A DNA stretch of 64,000 nucleotides from Acinetobacter sp. XH1741 (GCF_041021895.1 NZ_CP157428.1:2666001-2730000); one strand, 5' to 3'; shown: positions 17,697 to 28,562, counted from the stretch's first letter. Made by a program: numbers and translations. The notes: generated by a model not told the origin, from the sequence alone.

Positions 17697-20600
17697 ATGA
17701 ACACAATGGATACTTTTCATCAAATGGATAAATCTCACCAAGGCTATATCACCGAATTCAACGATAAAAGTGAGTTTGAAAAACGTATTAATACAGCTTG
17801 GCGACGTGCCGAACCAGAAGCTGTAGAAGAGTTATTACAAGCTGCCGCGGTATCTGATGATTTAGATCATAAAATTTATGATCTTGCTTTTAATCTTGCC
17901 CATAACTTACGTGAACGTAAGACCTCTTCGGGTAAAGCTGGTATTGTTCAAGGGTTATTACAAGAGTTTTCTCTGTCTTCACAAGAAGGCGTGGCGCTCA
18001 TGTGTCTTGCCGAAGCTTTGCTTCGTATTCCGGACTCAGCAACACGTGATCTACTCATACGCGATAAAATTAATCAGGGGAACTGGAAAGAACACGTTGG
18101 CCAAAGCAGCTTAATGTTTGTAAATGCGGCTGCATGGGGTCTCATGTTAACTGGCAAGCTTATGGAAACTCCAAAGCAAACCAGTCTTTCAAGTGTACTA
18201 ACGGGTCTTTTAGCACGCAGTGGGCGTGGCATTATCCGTAAAGCAGTTGACGTTGCAATGCGTATGATGGGCGAACAGTTTGTAACTGGTGAAACCATTG
18301 AAGAAGCAGTAGACCATGCGAAAGTTCTTGAAGATAAAGGCTTTCGCTATTCCTACGACATGTTAGGCGAAGCAGCTTTAACTGATCATGATGCTGAACG
18401 TTATTTTAACGACTATACACAAGCGATCCATGCAATTGGTAAAGCCTCTAATGGTAAAGGCGTTTATGATGGCCCAGGCATCTCGATTAAGCTTTCTGCT
18501 TTACACCCTCGCTATCAACGCGCCCAAATTGAACGTGTTCATCAAGAACTCTACGGTAAAGTATTTGAACTCGCTCTCTTAGCTAAACAGTACAACATTG
18601 GTTTAAATATTGATGCTGAAGAATCAGAGCGTTTAGAAATTTCTCTTGAGTTACTTGAACGCCTTTGTTTCGAACCAGAGCTTGCAAACTGGAAAGGCAT
18701 TGGTTTCGTTATTCAAGCTTATCAAAAACGCTGTTTCTTCGTGGTTGATTATATTATTGACCTTGCTAAACGCAGCCAAAAGCGCCTCATGATCCGCCTT
18801 GTGAAAGGTGCGTATTGGGATAGCGAAATTAAGAAAGCACAAATCGAAGGTATGGATGACTACCCTGTTTTCACGCGTAAAGTTCATACAGATTTATCTT
18901 ATATCGCTTGTGCTAAAAAATTACTTGCAGCGCCAGAGTTTATCTATCCACAATTTGCAACTCACAATGCTCAAACATTGGCAACGATCTATCATTTAGC
19001 TGATCCAAGCAAATATTATGCTGGTCAATATGAGTTCCAATGCTTACATGGCATGGGTGAACCACTTTATGAACAAGTGGTTGGTCCACGTGAGCAAAAT
19101 AAATTAGGCGTGCCATGCCGTATTTATGCTCCTGTTGGTAACCATGAAACTTTATTAGCTTATTTAGTTCGTCGTTTACTCGAAAATGGTGCAAATACTT
19201 CATTCGTTAATCGGATTGCCGATAAAACACTTAAAGTTGAAGATCTTATTCAGTCTCCAATTTACGATATTCGTAATACAGCTAAAATTGAAGGTTCAGT
19301 TGGCTTAAAACATCCATCAATTCCATTACCTTTAGATATGTATGGAACACTCCGTAAAAACTCTAAAGGTTATGACTTAGCAAACGATACTCCACTTGCA
19401 GCTTTAGATAGCACAGCTCAACAACTACGTAATCGTGTTTGGCAAAGTCATCCTTTATTGGCAAGTAACGATGCGCTAGAACAAGGTCATTCTGTTGCAA
19501 TTACAAACCCAGCACAAAATGACGAAATTGTTGGCTATGTGCAAGAAGCTGATCTTAAGCATGTTGAAATTGCACTTAATGCAGCTGAACAAGCACAATC
19601 AGAATGGTCAAATACACCTAAAGAAAAGCGTGCTCAATACTTAAAACATGCAGCTGACCTGATGGAAAGCCGCATTCAAGAATTGATGGTTTTACTCTGC
19701 CGTGAAAGTGGTAAAACTTATGCCAATGCGATTGCAGAAGTTCGTGAAGCTGTAGATTTCTTACGTTATTACGCAACTCAAGTTGACAATCTTCCTGCGA
19801 ATACAACTATTCAACCTCTAGGTACGGTTCTTTGTATTAGTCCATGGAACTTCCCTCTTGCAATTTTCTCTGGTCAAATTGCCGCAGCATTAGTTAGTGG
19901 TAACTGTGTTATTGCCAAACCTGCTGAACAGACGCCATTGATCGCAGCTCAAGCAGTACAAATTTTATGGGAAGCTGGTGTTCCACATGGTGCTGTACAG
20001 CTACTTCCTGGCCGAGGTGAAACAGTAGGTGCACAGCTTAGCCAAGATAGTCGTATCGATGGCATCATGTTTACTGGTTCGACTGAAGTTGCAAAAATTT
20101 TGCAGAAGACCGTTGCAAAACGCTTATCTGATAATGGTCAATCCATTCCTCTCATTGCAGAGACTGGCGGCCAAAATGCCATGATTGTGGATTCATCAGC
20201 CTTGACTGAACAAGTCGTACTTGACGTGGTAAGTTCAGCTTTTGATAGCGCAGGTCAACGCTGCTCTGCTTTACGTATTTTATGTGTGCAAGAAGACAGT
20301 GCTGCAACCGTTATTAAAATGCTTAAAGGTGCGATGCAGCAGTTAATCGTAGGTAATCCTGCTATTTTAAAAACTGACATCGGCCCTGTAATTGATGATG
20401 AAGCAAAACAGACCATCGATCAGCACACCCAAAAAATGAAATCTAAAGGCTATCCCGTACATCAGTTGATGTTCGGTGCAACAAGCCAGAATGAATTAGA
20501 TAAAGGAACTTTTGTTGTACCAACAGCAATTGAACTTCCTAACCTTGATGACTTACAACGCGAAGTTTTTGGTCCAGTTTTACACATCATTACCTATAAA

Positions 20601-21449
20601 TATGGTGAACTTGAACAACTGATTTCACGCATAAATGCCAAAGGTTATGGTTTAACAATGGGTCTACATACCCGTATTGATGAAACTATCCAAACAGTCA
20701 TTCAACATGCGGAAGTTGGTAACCTTTATATTAACCGTAACATTGTTGGTGCTGTAGTTGGTGTACAACCTTTCGGTGGTGAAGGCCTATCTGGTACAGG
20801 TCCGAAAGCTGGTGGCCCGCTTTATATGTATCGCTTAATGCAGCAGTGTTCAAACAAAGTATTAGCAACACCATTTGCTATGAAGACTGAGCAAACTACT
20901 TTTGAAGGCTTTAACCGTGAGGTTTATCAAAGCTTACAAAATTGGGCAAATGAGCATTTACCTCAAGCAAATCGTAATATCGAACCATTTGGGGTTGGTA
21001 AATTCTATGAGTTACAAGGCCCTACTGGGGAAAGTAACCAATATATTATTTTGCCGCGTCACCGTGTGCTTTCAATCGCTGATAATGAACAAAATCAATT
21101 GCATCAGTTGCTTGCAATTTTTGCAGTGGGCAGCCAAGCGGCCGTAATGCCAAATAGCCCATTCATGGCGAAACATAAACAAACCTTACCAAAAGATGTG
21201 CTTGCTGCAATTACTACGGTTAAAAACATTACATCAGATGATTTTGATGCAGTTTTACATCATGGTAACCGTGAAGAGATCTTCTCATTACAGCAAGAAG
21301 TTGCTGCACGTTCTGGTGCAATTGTGGGTATTACCCATGTTGAGCCAAATGAGACTATTCCTCTTGAATGTTTAGTGATTGAACGTGCAATTAGCGTGAA
21401 TACAGCTGCGGCTGGTGGTAACGCAAGCTTAATGACAATGTCTGATTAA
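17697..21449 (+). CDS. putA: Bifunctional proline dehydrogenase / pyrroline-5-carboxylate dehydrogenase
   Basis: Oxidises proline to glutamate in two steps with substrate channelling; peripheral to the inner membrane, feeding electrons to quinone. About 1250 residues. The proline dehydrogenase barrel occupies roughly 185-500 (YSYDMLGEAALT, GPGISIKLSALHPRY, LMIRLVKGAYWDSEIK, FATHNAQT, YEFQCLHGMGE). The aldehyde dehydrogenase domain runs about 555-1010 with SPWNFPLAIFSGQ, FTGSTEV, AETGGQN and nucleophile C856 (SAGQRCSALR). A C-terminal lid domain follows. There is no N-terminal ribbon-helix-helix, so it is not an autorepressor. An in-frame TTG at 17682 would add five residues; the ATG at 17697, with GGAA upstream, is preferred. 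Confidence 0.94.
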   Translation: MNTMDTFHQMDKSHQGYITEFNDKSEFEKRINTAWRRAEPEAVEELLQAAAVSDDLDHKIYDLAFNLAHNLRERKTSSGKAGIVQGLLQEFSLSSQEGVALMCLAEALLRIPDSATRDLLIRDKINQGNWKEHVGQSSLMFVNAAAWGLMLTGKLMETPKQTSLSSVLTGLLARSGRGIIRKAVDVAMRMMGEQFVTGETIEEAVDHAKVLEDKGFRYSYDMLGEAALTDHDAERYFNDYTQAIHAIGKASNGKGVYDGPGISIKLSALHPRYQRAQIERVHQELYGKVFELALLAKQYNIGLNIDAEESERLEISLELLERLCFEPELANWKGIGFVIQAYQKRCFFVVDYIIDLAKRSQKRLMIRLVKGAYWDSEIKKAQIEGMDDYPVFTRKVHTDLSYIACAKKLLAAPEFIYPQFATHNAQTLATIYHLADPSKYYAGQYEFQCLHGMGEPLYEQVVGPREQNKLGVPCRIYAPVGNHETLLAYLVRRLLENGANTSFVNRIADKTLKVEDLIQSPIYDIRNTAKIEGSVGLKHPSIPLPLDMYGTLRKNSKGYDLANDTPLAALDSTAQQLRNRVWQSHPLLASNDALEQGHSVAITNPAQNDEIVGYVQEADLKHVEIALNAAEQAQSEWSNTPKEKRAQYLKHAADLMESRIQELMVLLCRESGKTYANAIAEVREAVDFLRYYATQVDNLPANTTIQPLGTVLCISPWNFPLAIFSGQIAAALVSGNCVIAKPAEQTPLIAAQAVQILWEAGVPHGAVQLLPGRGETVGAQLSQDSRIDGIMFTGSTEVAKILQKTVAKRLSDNGQSIPLIAETGGQNAMIVDSSALTEQVVLDVVSSAFDSAGQRCSALRILCVQEDSAATVIKMLKGAMQQLIVGNPAILKTDIGPVIDDEAKQTIDQHTQKMKSKGYPVHQLMFGATSQNELDKGTFVVPTAIELPNLDDLQREVFGPVLHIITYKYGELEQLISRINAKGYGLTMGLHTRIDETIQTVIQHAEVGNLYINRNIVGAVVGVQPFGGEGLSGTGPKAGGPLYMYRLMQQCSNKVLATPFAMKTEQTTFEGFNREVYQSLQNWANEHLPQANRNIEPFGVGKFYELQGPTGESNQYIILPRHRVLSIADNEQNQLHQLLAIFAVGSQAAVMPNSPFMAKHKQTLPKDVLAAITTVKNITSDDFDAVLHHGNREEIFSLQQEVAARSGAIVGITHVEPNETIPLECLVIERAISVNTAAAGGNASLMTMSD

Positions 21450-21462
21450 CGTATAGTTTTCT

Positions 21463-21496
21463 AAAAAAGCCCAAATCTCAGTATTTGGGCTTTTTT
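21463..21496 (+). terminator. Terminator of putA
   Basis: AAAAAAGCCCAAAT / ATTTGGGCTTTTTT, long perfect stem and T-run. Confidence 0.9.
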
Positions 21497-21554
21497 ATTT
21501 AATAAATTAACCTATTCTTAAATATATAAATTTCATCAATTCGAGATTCTAATA

Positions 21555-22028
21555 ATGATCTTTTTAGAACCAGAACAATATCAACAAAGATGCACTCAAC
21601 TTTTTAATTCATATCAAAAAGACATTTCTACACTTCTACCATTTGCCAAAATTGAACATATAGGTTCATCTGCAATACCAAATGCGATTTCAAAAGGTGA
21701 TTTAGATATTTATATTGAAGTTATGCCTGATCAATTTGAATTCGCAATAGAACAGCTAAAAACTCTTAATTTTATAGAAAAGCAAAACACGCTAAGAACA
21801 CATGAGCTTTGTATGCTCGAGTCGCAGAACAACGATGATGTCGCATTTCAAATTGTAGTAACTGATTCAGTATTCATATTTTTCTTAACATTTAGAAATA
21901 AGCTTATAGAGTCACCAATGTTAGTGCACGAATATAATCAATTAAAATTAATGTGTAGCCATTTAGACCAAGATCACTATAGAACCATAAAATCAGATTT
22001 TATTAATTATGTTTTAAATCAACGCTAG
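21555..22028 (+). CDS. GrpB family (UPF0157) nucleotidyltransferase-like protein
   Basis: 157 residues with the GrpB-like nucleotidyltransferase signature: [24 protein letters not shown] (about 34-57), where GSS and DLDI correspond to the active-site Gly-Ser and Asp pair. Biological substrate unknown. Lower GC than putA and with no operon partner; trmA starts about 110 bases downstream. Confidence 0.78.
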   Translation: MIFLEPEQYQQRCTQLFNSYQKDISTLLPFAKIEHIGSSAIPNAISKGDLDIYIEVMPDQFEFAIEQLKTLNFIEKQNTLRTHELCMLESQNNDDVAFQIVVTDSVFIFFLTFRNKLIESPMLVHEYNQLKLMCSHLDQDHYRTIKSDFINYVLNQR

Positions 22029-22134
22029 TTTAAGTAGTCTTTGCGCTTATAAATATCTGATTAAAATTGGCTCCTGTAAGTTCAATTTTTTTGATACCAT
22101 TCACTATTTGATTCTGTCTAAATTTTCTTTGTCT

Positions 22135-23220
22135 ATGACCTCTTCTTATCGTCAACAACTTCAAGCTAAAATTGATCGCATTACTACTCAATTTTCTGAA
22201 TTTACCCCACCTACATTAGAAGTGTTTGAATCACCTGAACAGCATTTCCGTATGCGTGCTGAATTTCGTATCTGGCATACAGAAAATGATATGTTCTATG
22301 CCATGTTTGAGCGCAATGATGACGACAAGCAAAAGACCGTTGTACGTATAGATGAATTCCCTATTGCAGATCAAAGCATCAATGATTTAATGCCTCGCCT
22401 TTTAGCCGAGCTTAAAGCTGAACCTAAGCTTTCTACCCGTATATTTGAAGCCGATTTTCTTGCAACTCTTAGCGGCGAAATGTTAGTTACTCTAATTTAT
22501 CACCGTAAATTAGATCAAGAATGGGAACAAGCAGCTAAAGCACTTGCCGATAAGTTAGATATTAAAATTATGGGCCGTAGTCGTGGCCAAAAAATTATTA
22601 TTGGTGATGACTTTGTTGTTGAAGAGTTTGAACTTTTAAACCGTTCATTTAAATACAAACAAATCGAAAGCAGCTTTACTCAACCGAATGCACAAGTTTG
22701 CAAAAAAATGCTGCAATGGGCATGTGAGGCAGCTGAAGGTTCTAAAAAACACTTATTAGAACTTTATTGTGGTAATGGCAACTTTACTCTTCCGTTATCG
22801 CTAAAGTTCGAACGCGTACTTGCCACTGAACTTGCAAAATCATCTGTTTATGCTGCTCAATGGAACATTGAACAAAACCAGATTGATAACATTCAGGTAG
22901 CACGTCTATCCGCTGAAGAGTTTACTCAAGCCTACCAAGGTGAACGAGAGTTCCGTCGTCTACAAGAAGCGAATATTGATATCCAGAGTTACGACTTTGA
23001 CACGGTATTTGTAGATCCACCTCGTGCTGGAATTGATGACGAAACCCTAAAACTTTTACAGGGTTTTGAACGTATTATCTATATTTCATGTAACCCTGAC
23101 ACTTTATATGAAAATTTAAAAACGCTCACAAAAACTCATCGAGTTACTAAGTTTGCTTTGTTCGATCAGTTTCCTTATACGCATCATGTAGAGTCAGGTG
23201 TATTGCTTGAGAAGATTTAA
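22135..23220 (+). CDS. trmA: tRNA (uracil-5-)-methyltransferase TrmA
   Basis: Makes 5-methyluridine-54 in the T-loop of tRNAs with S-adenosylmethionine. 361 residues from the ATG at 22135: [11 protein letters not shown] near 40-50, the SAM motif [23 protein letters not shown], and the nucleophile C319 in YISCNPDTL. An upstream in-frame TTG (22108) would add nine residues that do not match the usual start, so the ATG is chosen. No strong ribosome binding site is seen. Confidence 0.92.
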   Translation: MTSSYRQQLQAKIDRITTQFSEFTPPTLEVFESPEQHFRMRAEFRIWHTENDMFYAMFERNDDDKQKTVVRIDEFPIADQSINDLMPRLLAELKAEPKLSTRIFEADFLATLSGEMLVTLIYHRKLDQEWEQAAKALADKLDIKIMGRSRGQKIIIGDDFVVEEFELLNRSFKYKQIESSFTQPNAQVCKKMLQWACEAAEGSKKHLLELYCGNGNFTLPLSLKFERVLATELAKSSVYAAQWNIEQNQIDNIQVARLSAEEFTQAYQGEREFRRLQEANIDIQSYDFDTVFVDPPRAGIDDETLKLLQGFERIIYISCNPDTLYENLKTLTKTHRVTKFALFDQFPYTHHVESGVLLEKI

Positions 23221-23468
23221 ACAAAATTTTTCAATGTAACAACATTTTATAAGGAGATTAAATATCTCCTTATTTTTCAAGGTTTTTTAATTAATTATTT
23301 AAATTTAAAAAAAATATCAAGTCATCTATTCGTCATAATTTCGTTTAACTCAACCATTACTATCGAAAATTCTCGAGTTCAACTGGTGGATTTATCACTT
23401 ATAGAGGCTTGTATTTTAATTTAAATTGGCTATATTTCGATCTATGTTAGGTTGTATATGAAGGCTCT

Positions 23469-23699
23469 ATGAGTTTTTGGCAAAAGCTGTTCTTAGCAGA
23501 TCAACAGCATAACGAGCATAAGAATCAAACTGCTTGTGTTGAAAATGACTGCTCATGTAAAACTAATGAACAACTTCTAAGTGCGCTTGCACAAGCAACA
23601 GATGAAGATGTCATTATGGGAATAAAAAAAGTTCTTATTTCCCGTGGGTATAGCCGTAAAGAGTTAAATGAACTCATTCAAAAACCATCTATTCATTAA
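23469..23699 (+). CDS. Small conserved-looking protein of unknown function
   Basis: 76 residues beginning MSFWQKLFLADQQ, then a Cys-containing stretch (CVENDCSC, spacing C-x4-C-x-C) and a helical C-terminal half with SALAQATDEDVIMGIKKVLISRGYSRKELNEL. The Cys cluster could bind a metal, but nothing proves it. It has a terminator directly downstream, which supports it as a real gene. Family not recognised. Confidence 0.65.
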   Translation: MSFWQKLFLADQQHNEHKNQTACVENDCSCKTNEQLLSALAQATDEDVIMGIKKVLISRGYSRKELNELIQKPSIH

Positions 23700-23703
23700 T
23701 TAT

Positions 23704-23729
23704 AAAGCCAGTCTTGTACTGGCTTTTTT
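23704..23729 (+). terminator. Terminator after the 76-residue gene
   Basis: AAAGCCAGT / ACTGGCTTT stem and six T. Confidence 0.85.
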
Positions 23730-23734
23730 GCATT

Positions 23735-24481
23735 TTAATCAACTGCACAATTTACGTGACTGACCGAACCAATAATAGGTCCCATATAAAATTTTCTATC
23801 ATTACGATTATTTTTAGACAAATATAAACTAGAGATAGAGCCATCAAGATAAAGAGCTTGTTCTACTTTTAGATTCTTTTGAAAAAATTCAGCAAATTTA
23901 TAAAAATTGACTCTATTTTTAGATATCACAAAATATAGCCTATTATTTTTTATACCTACCCCATTACGTATTTTATTTGAATCACTATTTGCTAGAAATA
24001 AGGGATTTATTTTCCCATTGATCACCAACATAGGACCGGATTGGGTAGCATAGTCAGCGTTAAAAGCTTGTGCTTTATATTGTTCAGTTGCCAATATAAC
24101 AGCATGTTTTTCGTTCCATGCTAAAACACCATTGGGCTGTAAAAAGAAGTTTCCCCATCCTTTTTGTTCATTTAATGCCTGAATAACTTTTCCTTGTTCA
24201 ATATATAACCCTACCGGAGAAAATCCGGAATGAAACATTCCACCATTCATTGCAAAATTAAGCTGTTCACATGCTTTTAATTGATGCTGAAGATTATCAA
24301 AACTTCTGTAATATTGATCAGTTTCAGGATTCTTCAAAAATAAACGTAACTGTTTTAAATTAGAAATTTCAACTACCTCAAATTGATCATTGGTAGTATT
24401 TTTAGACTGTCTATACTCTAATGCTAAAGCAGACTGTGTAAGGGCTATAAAGCTTACGATGTACACTATTAGTCTTTTCAT
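23735..24481 (-). CDS. Phosphodiester glycosidase family (NAGPA/DUF2233) exported protein
   Basis: 248 residues with an N-terminal signal peptide (MKRLIVYIVSFIALTQSALA, cleavage near ALA-LE). The NAGPA-like domain follows: AMNGGMFHSGFSPVGLYIE near 78-96, NADYATQSGPMLVINGKI, RNGVGIKNNRLYFVIS, and ALYLDGSISSLYL, corresponding to the LDGG.S core of this family (the second Gly is Ser here). The eukaryotic relative removes GlcNAc from mannose-6-phosphate; bacterial members are linked to cell-envelope glycans, but the substrate here is unknown. Periplasmic by inference. Confidence 0.78.
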   Translation of the reverse strand: MKRLIVYIVSFIALTQSALALEYRQSKNTTNDQFEVVEISNLKQLRLFLKNPETDQYYRSFDNLQHQLKACEQLNFAMNGGMFHSGFSPVGLYIEQGKVIQALNEQKGWGNFFLQPNGVLAWNEKHAVILATEQYKAQAFNADYATQSGPMLVINGKINPLFLANSDSNKIRNGVGIKNNRLYFVISKNRVNFYKFAEFFQKNLKVEQALYLDGSISSLYLSKNNRNDRKFYMGPIIGSVSHVNCAVD

Positions 24482-24663
24482 TAATGACCAACCTCATATG
24501 TCATTTTCAGTTCATAAAGCTACTTTATGAGATAAAAAAGCTTTTATGTGATGTATACCTAAAAGTCGCTTATTCCATCTAATCATTACACTAGAACACA
24601 ACTATATTGGTTATAATAGTGAACAGCTTTTAATAAAAGTGATCAAAACTTTATTGGATCAGC

Positions 24664-25260
24664 GTGAATATGCAACAAACAAATAAACGCTACCCTTTAG
24701 GGGCTCATCTTATTGTAAAACATCTCGGCTATAGCCATCATGGTATCTATGCTGGGAGAGGCCGAGTCATTCATTATTCGGGCCTAGCACATTTTATTAA
24801 AAAGCGTCCCATTGAAATCACGTCAATAGATGCATTTTCACATGGTAAAAAAATTCATGTGCGTTCTTACGAGGCTCCACGCTACAAAGGAAAAGTCGTG
24901 GTGCGACGTATGCGTTCACGTATGCACGAAAACCATTATCATTTGATCATTAATAACTGTGAACATTTATGTAGTTGGGCAATTACTGGTATAGAAAGTA
25001 GTACTCAAGTTGAACGTATGATGCATCGCTTAACCACAATAGGCTATGTAAGTTCGATTATGAGCTATATGAATGGCATGATGCTGACCATTGCAACGAC
25101 CTGTTTTGCCCTTGTTCTCTATATTAAAAAGAAATTACGTGATCAGGCAAAAATGAAAGTTCCGACTTATCAATTTTTAAGAGAAAAAGCCGAAAAAAGA
25201 AATGTAGATCCAGATCAACCTTTAGTTTTTATAGAACCAGATAAGAAAGAACCCATATAA
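24664..25260 (+). CDS. LRAT-like (NlpC/P60-type) thiol acyltransferase/hydrolase with C-terminal membrane helix
   Basis: 198 residues. N-terminal LRAT-domain pattern: LGAHLIVKHLGYSHHGIYAG (12-31, catalytic His in HHGIY), RVIHYSG (second polar residue/His37), and NNCEHLCSW with candidate nucleophile C99. One strong membrane helix follows (about 133-155, MMLTIATTCFALVLYI), then a basic cytosolic-type tail. Bacterial LRAT-like proteins are poorly characterised; acyl transfer or amide/ester hydrolysis on a lipid is plausible. Start: GTG at 24664 or ATG at 24670; both are two codons apart. Confidence 0.78.
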   Translation: MNMQQTNKRYPLGAHLIVKHLGYSHHGIYAGRGRVIHYSGLAHFIKKRPIEITSIDAFSHGKKIHVRSYEAPRYKGKVVVRRMRSRMHENHYHLIINNCEHLCSWAITGIESSTQVERMMHRLTTIGYVSSIMSYMNGMMLTIATTCFALVLYIKKKLRDQAKMKVPTYQFLREKAEKRNVDPDQPLVFIEPDKKEPI

Positions 25261-25262
25261 TT

Positions 25263-25291
25263 AAAAAAGTCCTCATAGTTGAGGACTTTTT
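25263..25291. terminator. Bidirectional terminator between the LRAT-like gene and yceI
   Basis: AAAAAAGTCCTCA / TGAGGACTTTTT with a 4-base loop between convergent genes. Confidence 0.9.
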
Positions 25292-25305
25292 AGAAAATTT
25301 ACAAC

Positions 25306-25887
25306 TTATTTTTTATCAGCTTTTGCTTCAGTCGTAATGTTTACAGTGATCTTATCACCCACATTTGGCACATAGCTGCCTAAGCCAAACTCAGAGCGGT
25401 TGAACGAAGTTGTCGCGTTGAAACCAATCGCTGGAACTTTTGCCATTGGGTGTTCACCCTGTTTGTTTAAAACCGCATCAAGTACGACTGGTTTAGTTAC
25501 ACCTTTAACCGTTAGGTCACCAGTAATTTTGAAGTGCTTTTTATCTTTAGTTTCTACTTTCGTACTTTTGAAAGTGATATTTGGGTATTTAGCTGCATTA
25601 AACCAAGCTTCTTGTTGGAATTCTTTGTCTAAAGCAGGTACGTTTGTATTTACGCTGCTTAAAGGAATCGTTACATCTACAGAAGAATTTGCTGGTTTAG
25701 CATTATCAACTTTAATTACACCTTGGATGTCAGAGAAGTTAGCACTTGGAGTTGAAAAGCCAAAGTGATTCCACGAGAAAACTGTAGCCGTATGTGTTGG
25801 GTCAATTTTATAGTCCACTGGCGCAGCTAAAGTCACTGAACTAGCTAACGCTACTGCTAAACCGAAGCTTAATGTTTTAAGATGCAT
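25306..25887 (-). CDS. YceI family periplasmic protein
   Basis: 193 residues with signal peptide (cleavage near TLA-AP, about residue 21-22). YceI lipocalin-like fold: DPTHTATVFSWNHFGFSTP, SSVDVTIPLSSVNT, FNAAKYPNITFKSTKV, GDLTVKGVTKPVVLD, FNRSEFGLG. The family binds isoprenoid or polyprenyl-like ligands in the periplasm. It lies alone; RBS AAAGGAT (about 25894-25900) precedes the ATG on its strand. Confidence 0.9.
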   Translation of the reverse strand: MHLKTLSFGLAVALASSVTLAAPVDYKIDPTHTATVFSWNHFGFSTPSANFSDIQGVIKVDNAKPANSSVDVTIPLSSVNTNVPALDKEFQQEAWFNAAKYPNITFKSTKVETKDKKHFKITGDLTVKGVTKPVVLDAVLNKQGEHPMAKVPAIGFNATTSFNRSEFGLGSYVPNVGDKITVNITTEAKADKK

Positions 25888-26102
25888 TTTTCGTATCCTT
25901 TATTGATATAGTCGTTAGTGTATACATCAAGTAATTTAATTCACTATTCTTTATAAAACGATATGTTTCATCCATGCAACAATAAAAGCGTTACAGTTGT
26001 TATTCAAAAGCCATATTATAAAAGTATAGATATTTTTCTATTCGAAACTTTCAGATTTATTGGTTTTTACTTCAATTTTATTGATAAATAACAAGGTAAA
26101 AC

Positions 26103-26510
26103 ATGGTTAACACTGTTCAAGCACAAAGCACTTCTACTCCTTACCGAGTAACACTTACCGATCCATCAGGTCATCAATGGTTTGCGGATGAACCAACCGA
26201 TAAAGGTGGGCAAGATACAGCTCCAAATCCAGTTCAGCTTTTGCTATCCGCTTTAGGTGCTTGTACGACTATTACATTAGAAATGTATGCAAATCACAAA
26301 GGGATTAAACTTGAGCATGTACAAGTCGATTTAGCATTAAATCCAAATGGTGAACCAGAAGCAGGACAAAATAATATTGAACGTAAAATCACACTCAAAG
26401 GTGACTTCACCGAAGATCAGCATAAACGTTTACTTAAAGTTGCTGAAAGCTGCCCAATTCATAAGTTATTGACTTCGAATATTTCGATTCAAACTGAGCT
26501 TAATATTTAA
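26103..26510 (+). CDS. OsmC family peroxiredoxin-like protein
   Basis: 135 residues. The OsmC/Ohr core is present: PNPVQLLLSALGACTTITLEMYANHKG (about 41-67) with the first reactive Cys in GACTT and the second in ESCPIHKLL near 119-127. It probably reduces organic hydroperoxides. AACAAGG precedes the ATG. Which subgroup (YhfA-like or OsmC) I cannot decide; the short N-terminus fits YhfA-like. Confidence 0.88.
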   Translation: MVNTVQAQSTSTPYRVTLTDPSGHQWFADEPTDKGGQDTAPNPVQLLLSALGACTTITLEMYANHKGIKLEHVQVDLALNPNGEPEAGQNNIERKITLKGDFTEDQHKRLLKVAESCPIHKLLTSNISIQTELNI

Positions 26511-26520
26511 ATGTGTTTAT

Positions 26521-26553
26521 AAAAAAAAGCGCCCCCTATCGGGACGCTTTTTT
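26521..26553. terminator. Bidirectional terminator between osmC-like gene and tkt
   Basis: AAGCG-CCCC / GGG-CGCTT stem flanked by eight A and six T. Confidence 0.85.
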
Positions 26554-26573
26554 AATTCTGCTTAGCTAAATAA

Positions 26574-28562
26574 TTAAGCAGTCAATTCTTTAACCGCAGC
26601 AATAACCGCTTCAGTTGTAATACCAAAATATTGGAACAGGTCTTTCGCTGGTGCTGATTCACCATAAGTTGACATACCAATTACCTTGCCATCAAGACCA
26701 ACAAACTTCCACCAGTAATCAACATGAGCAGCTTCAACTGCAACACGGGCACGAATGTGAGCTGGCAATACTGCTTCACGGTATGCAGCATCTTGTTTTA
26801 TGAATTCTTCAGCACATGGCATAGAAACAACACGAACACCTTCAAGTTGAGCATAAGCTTCCATTGCTAAAGAAACTTCTGAACCAGTCGCAATAATAAT
26901 CGCTTTTAACTCACCCTTCTCTTGAGCAAGAACATAACCACCTTTTGCAGCGTTTTGAATTTGCTCTTCATTGCGCGTTTGGAATGGTAAGTTTTGACGA
27001 GAGAAAATAAGTGCTGAAGGACCATCTTTACGCTCTAGAGCAGATTTCCAAGCAATTGCTGTTTCTACAGTATCAGCTGGACGCCAAGTGTTTAAGTTTG
27101 GTGTACCACGTAAAGAAGCAATTTGTTCAATTGGTTGGTGTGTTGGACCATCTTCACCGAGACCAATTGAGTCATGTGTATAGACATGAATCACACGCTG
27201 TTTCATCAATGCAGACATACGTACCGCATTACGTGCATATTCCATAAACATTAAGAATGTTGCAACGTAAGGAACAAAACCGCCATGTAATGCAACGCCA
27301 TTCGCGATTGCAGTCATACCGAATTCACGTACGCCATAATATACGTAGTTGCCTGCCGGGTTCTCTTGAATACCTTGGCAACCTTTCCAAAGTGTTAAGT
27401 TTGAACCTGCTAAGTCAGCAGAACCACCTAACAATTCAGGCAATAAAGGACCAAATGCTTGTAATGTATTTTGGCTCGCTTTACGTGTAGCAATTGTCTC
27501 GCCTTTTGCATTTGTTTCACGAATGAAAGCATCTGCTTGAGCTGAAAACTCTGCTGGTAAGTCACCGCTAATACGACGAAGCAATTCAGCTGCTTCTGTT
27601 GGGTATTTTGCTTGGTATTGAGCAAATACTTCATTCCAAGCTGCTTCAGCTTCTTTACCTTTTGCCTTAGCATCCCAAGCAGAATATACATCAGCAGGAA
27701 TAACAAATGCTTCTTCTGTCCAACCTAGTGCTTCACGAGTTAAAGTAATTTCATCTTTACCTAATGGCGCACCGTGGCAGTCTTCTTTACCTTGTTTATT
27801 TGGAGAACCCAAACCAATAATTGTTTTACAGATAATAATCGTTGGTTTTTGAGCTTCTGCTTTAGCTTGAACTGTTGCTTGACGAATAGCATCAGCATCA
27901 TGGCCATCTACACGAAGAACTTGCCAGCCATAAGCTTTGAAACGCTCTTCAGTATCATCACTGAACCAGCCTTCTACTTCACCGTCAATCGAGATGCCAT
28001 TGTCATCATAATAAGCAATCAATTTACCAAGCTGTAAAGTACCTGCTAATGAACATACTTCGTGAGAAATACCTTCCATTAAACAGCCATCACCCAAGAA
28101 ACAATAAGTGAAATGATCAACTACTTTTAAATCATCTTTATTGAACTGAGCAGCTAAAGTCTTTTCTGCCAATGCAAAACCAACAGCGTTAGCAATACCT
28201 TGACCTAAAGGACCAGTCGTTGTTTCGATACCAGGCGCATAACCATATTCAGGATGGCCAGGAGTTTTTGAATGTAATTGACGGAACTGTTTTAAATCTT
28301 CAATTGAAAGATCATAACCTGTTAAATGAAGCAAAGCATATTGCAACATTGAGCCATGGCCATTTGACAAAACAAAACGGTCACGGTTTGCCCATTGTGG
28401 ATTAGTTGGGTTGTGATTTAAAAACTCGCGCCAGACGACATCAGCAATATCTGCCATCCCCATTGGAGCACCTGGATGCCCTGAGTTTGCCTGTTGCACA
28501 GCATCCATTGCCAATACACGAATTGCGTTTGCAATACGACGTTCGTTTAAAGGGGTCGTCAT
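26574..28562 (-). CDS. tkt: Transketolase
   Basis: Thiamine-diphosphate enzyme transferring two-carbon units between pentose, hexose and tetrose phosphates. 662 residues, normal length. Landmarks: [15 protein letters not shown] (26-40), [18 protein letters not shown], the ThDP motif GDGCLMEG near 154-161, then the pyrimidine-domain [36 protein letters not shown] near 462-479 and C-terminal ESAPAKDLF. Divergent from metK over a 524-base intergenic region. Confidence 0.96.
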   Translation of the reverse strand: MTTPLNERRIANAIRVLAMDAVQQANSGHPGAPMGMADIADVVWREFLNHNPTNPQWANRDRFVLSNGHGSMLQYALLHLTGYDLSIEDLKQFRQLHSKTPGHPEYGYAPGIETTTGPLGQGIANAVGFALAEKTLAAQFNKDDLKVVDHFTYCFLGDGCLMEGISHEVCSLAGTLQLGKLIAYYDDNGISIDGEVEGWFSDDTEERFKAYGWQVLRVDGHDADAIRQATVQAKAEAQKPTIIICKTIIGLGSPNKQGKEDCHGAPLGKDEITLTREALGWTEEAFVIPADVYSAWDAKAKGKEAEAAWNEVFAQYQAKYPTEAAELLRRISGDLPAEFSAQADAFIRETNAKGETIATRKASQNTLQAFGPLLPELLGGSADLAGSNLTLWKGCQGIQENPAGNYVYYGVREFGMTAIANGVALHGGFVPYVATFLMFMEYARNAVRMSALMKQRVIHVYTHDSIGLGEDGPTHQPIEQIASLRGTPNLNTWRPADTVETAIAWKSALERKDGPSALIFSRQNLPFQTRNEEQIQNAAKGGYVLAQEKGELKAIIIATGSEVSLAMEAYAQLEGVRVVSMPCAEEFIKQDAAYREAVLPAHIRARVAVEAAHVDYWWKFVGLDGKVIGMSTYGESAPAKDLFQYFGITTEAVIAAVKELTA

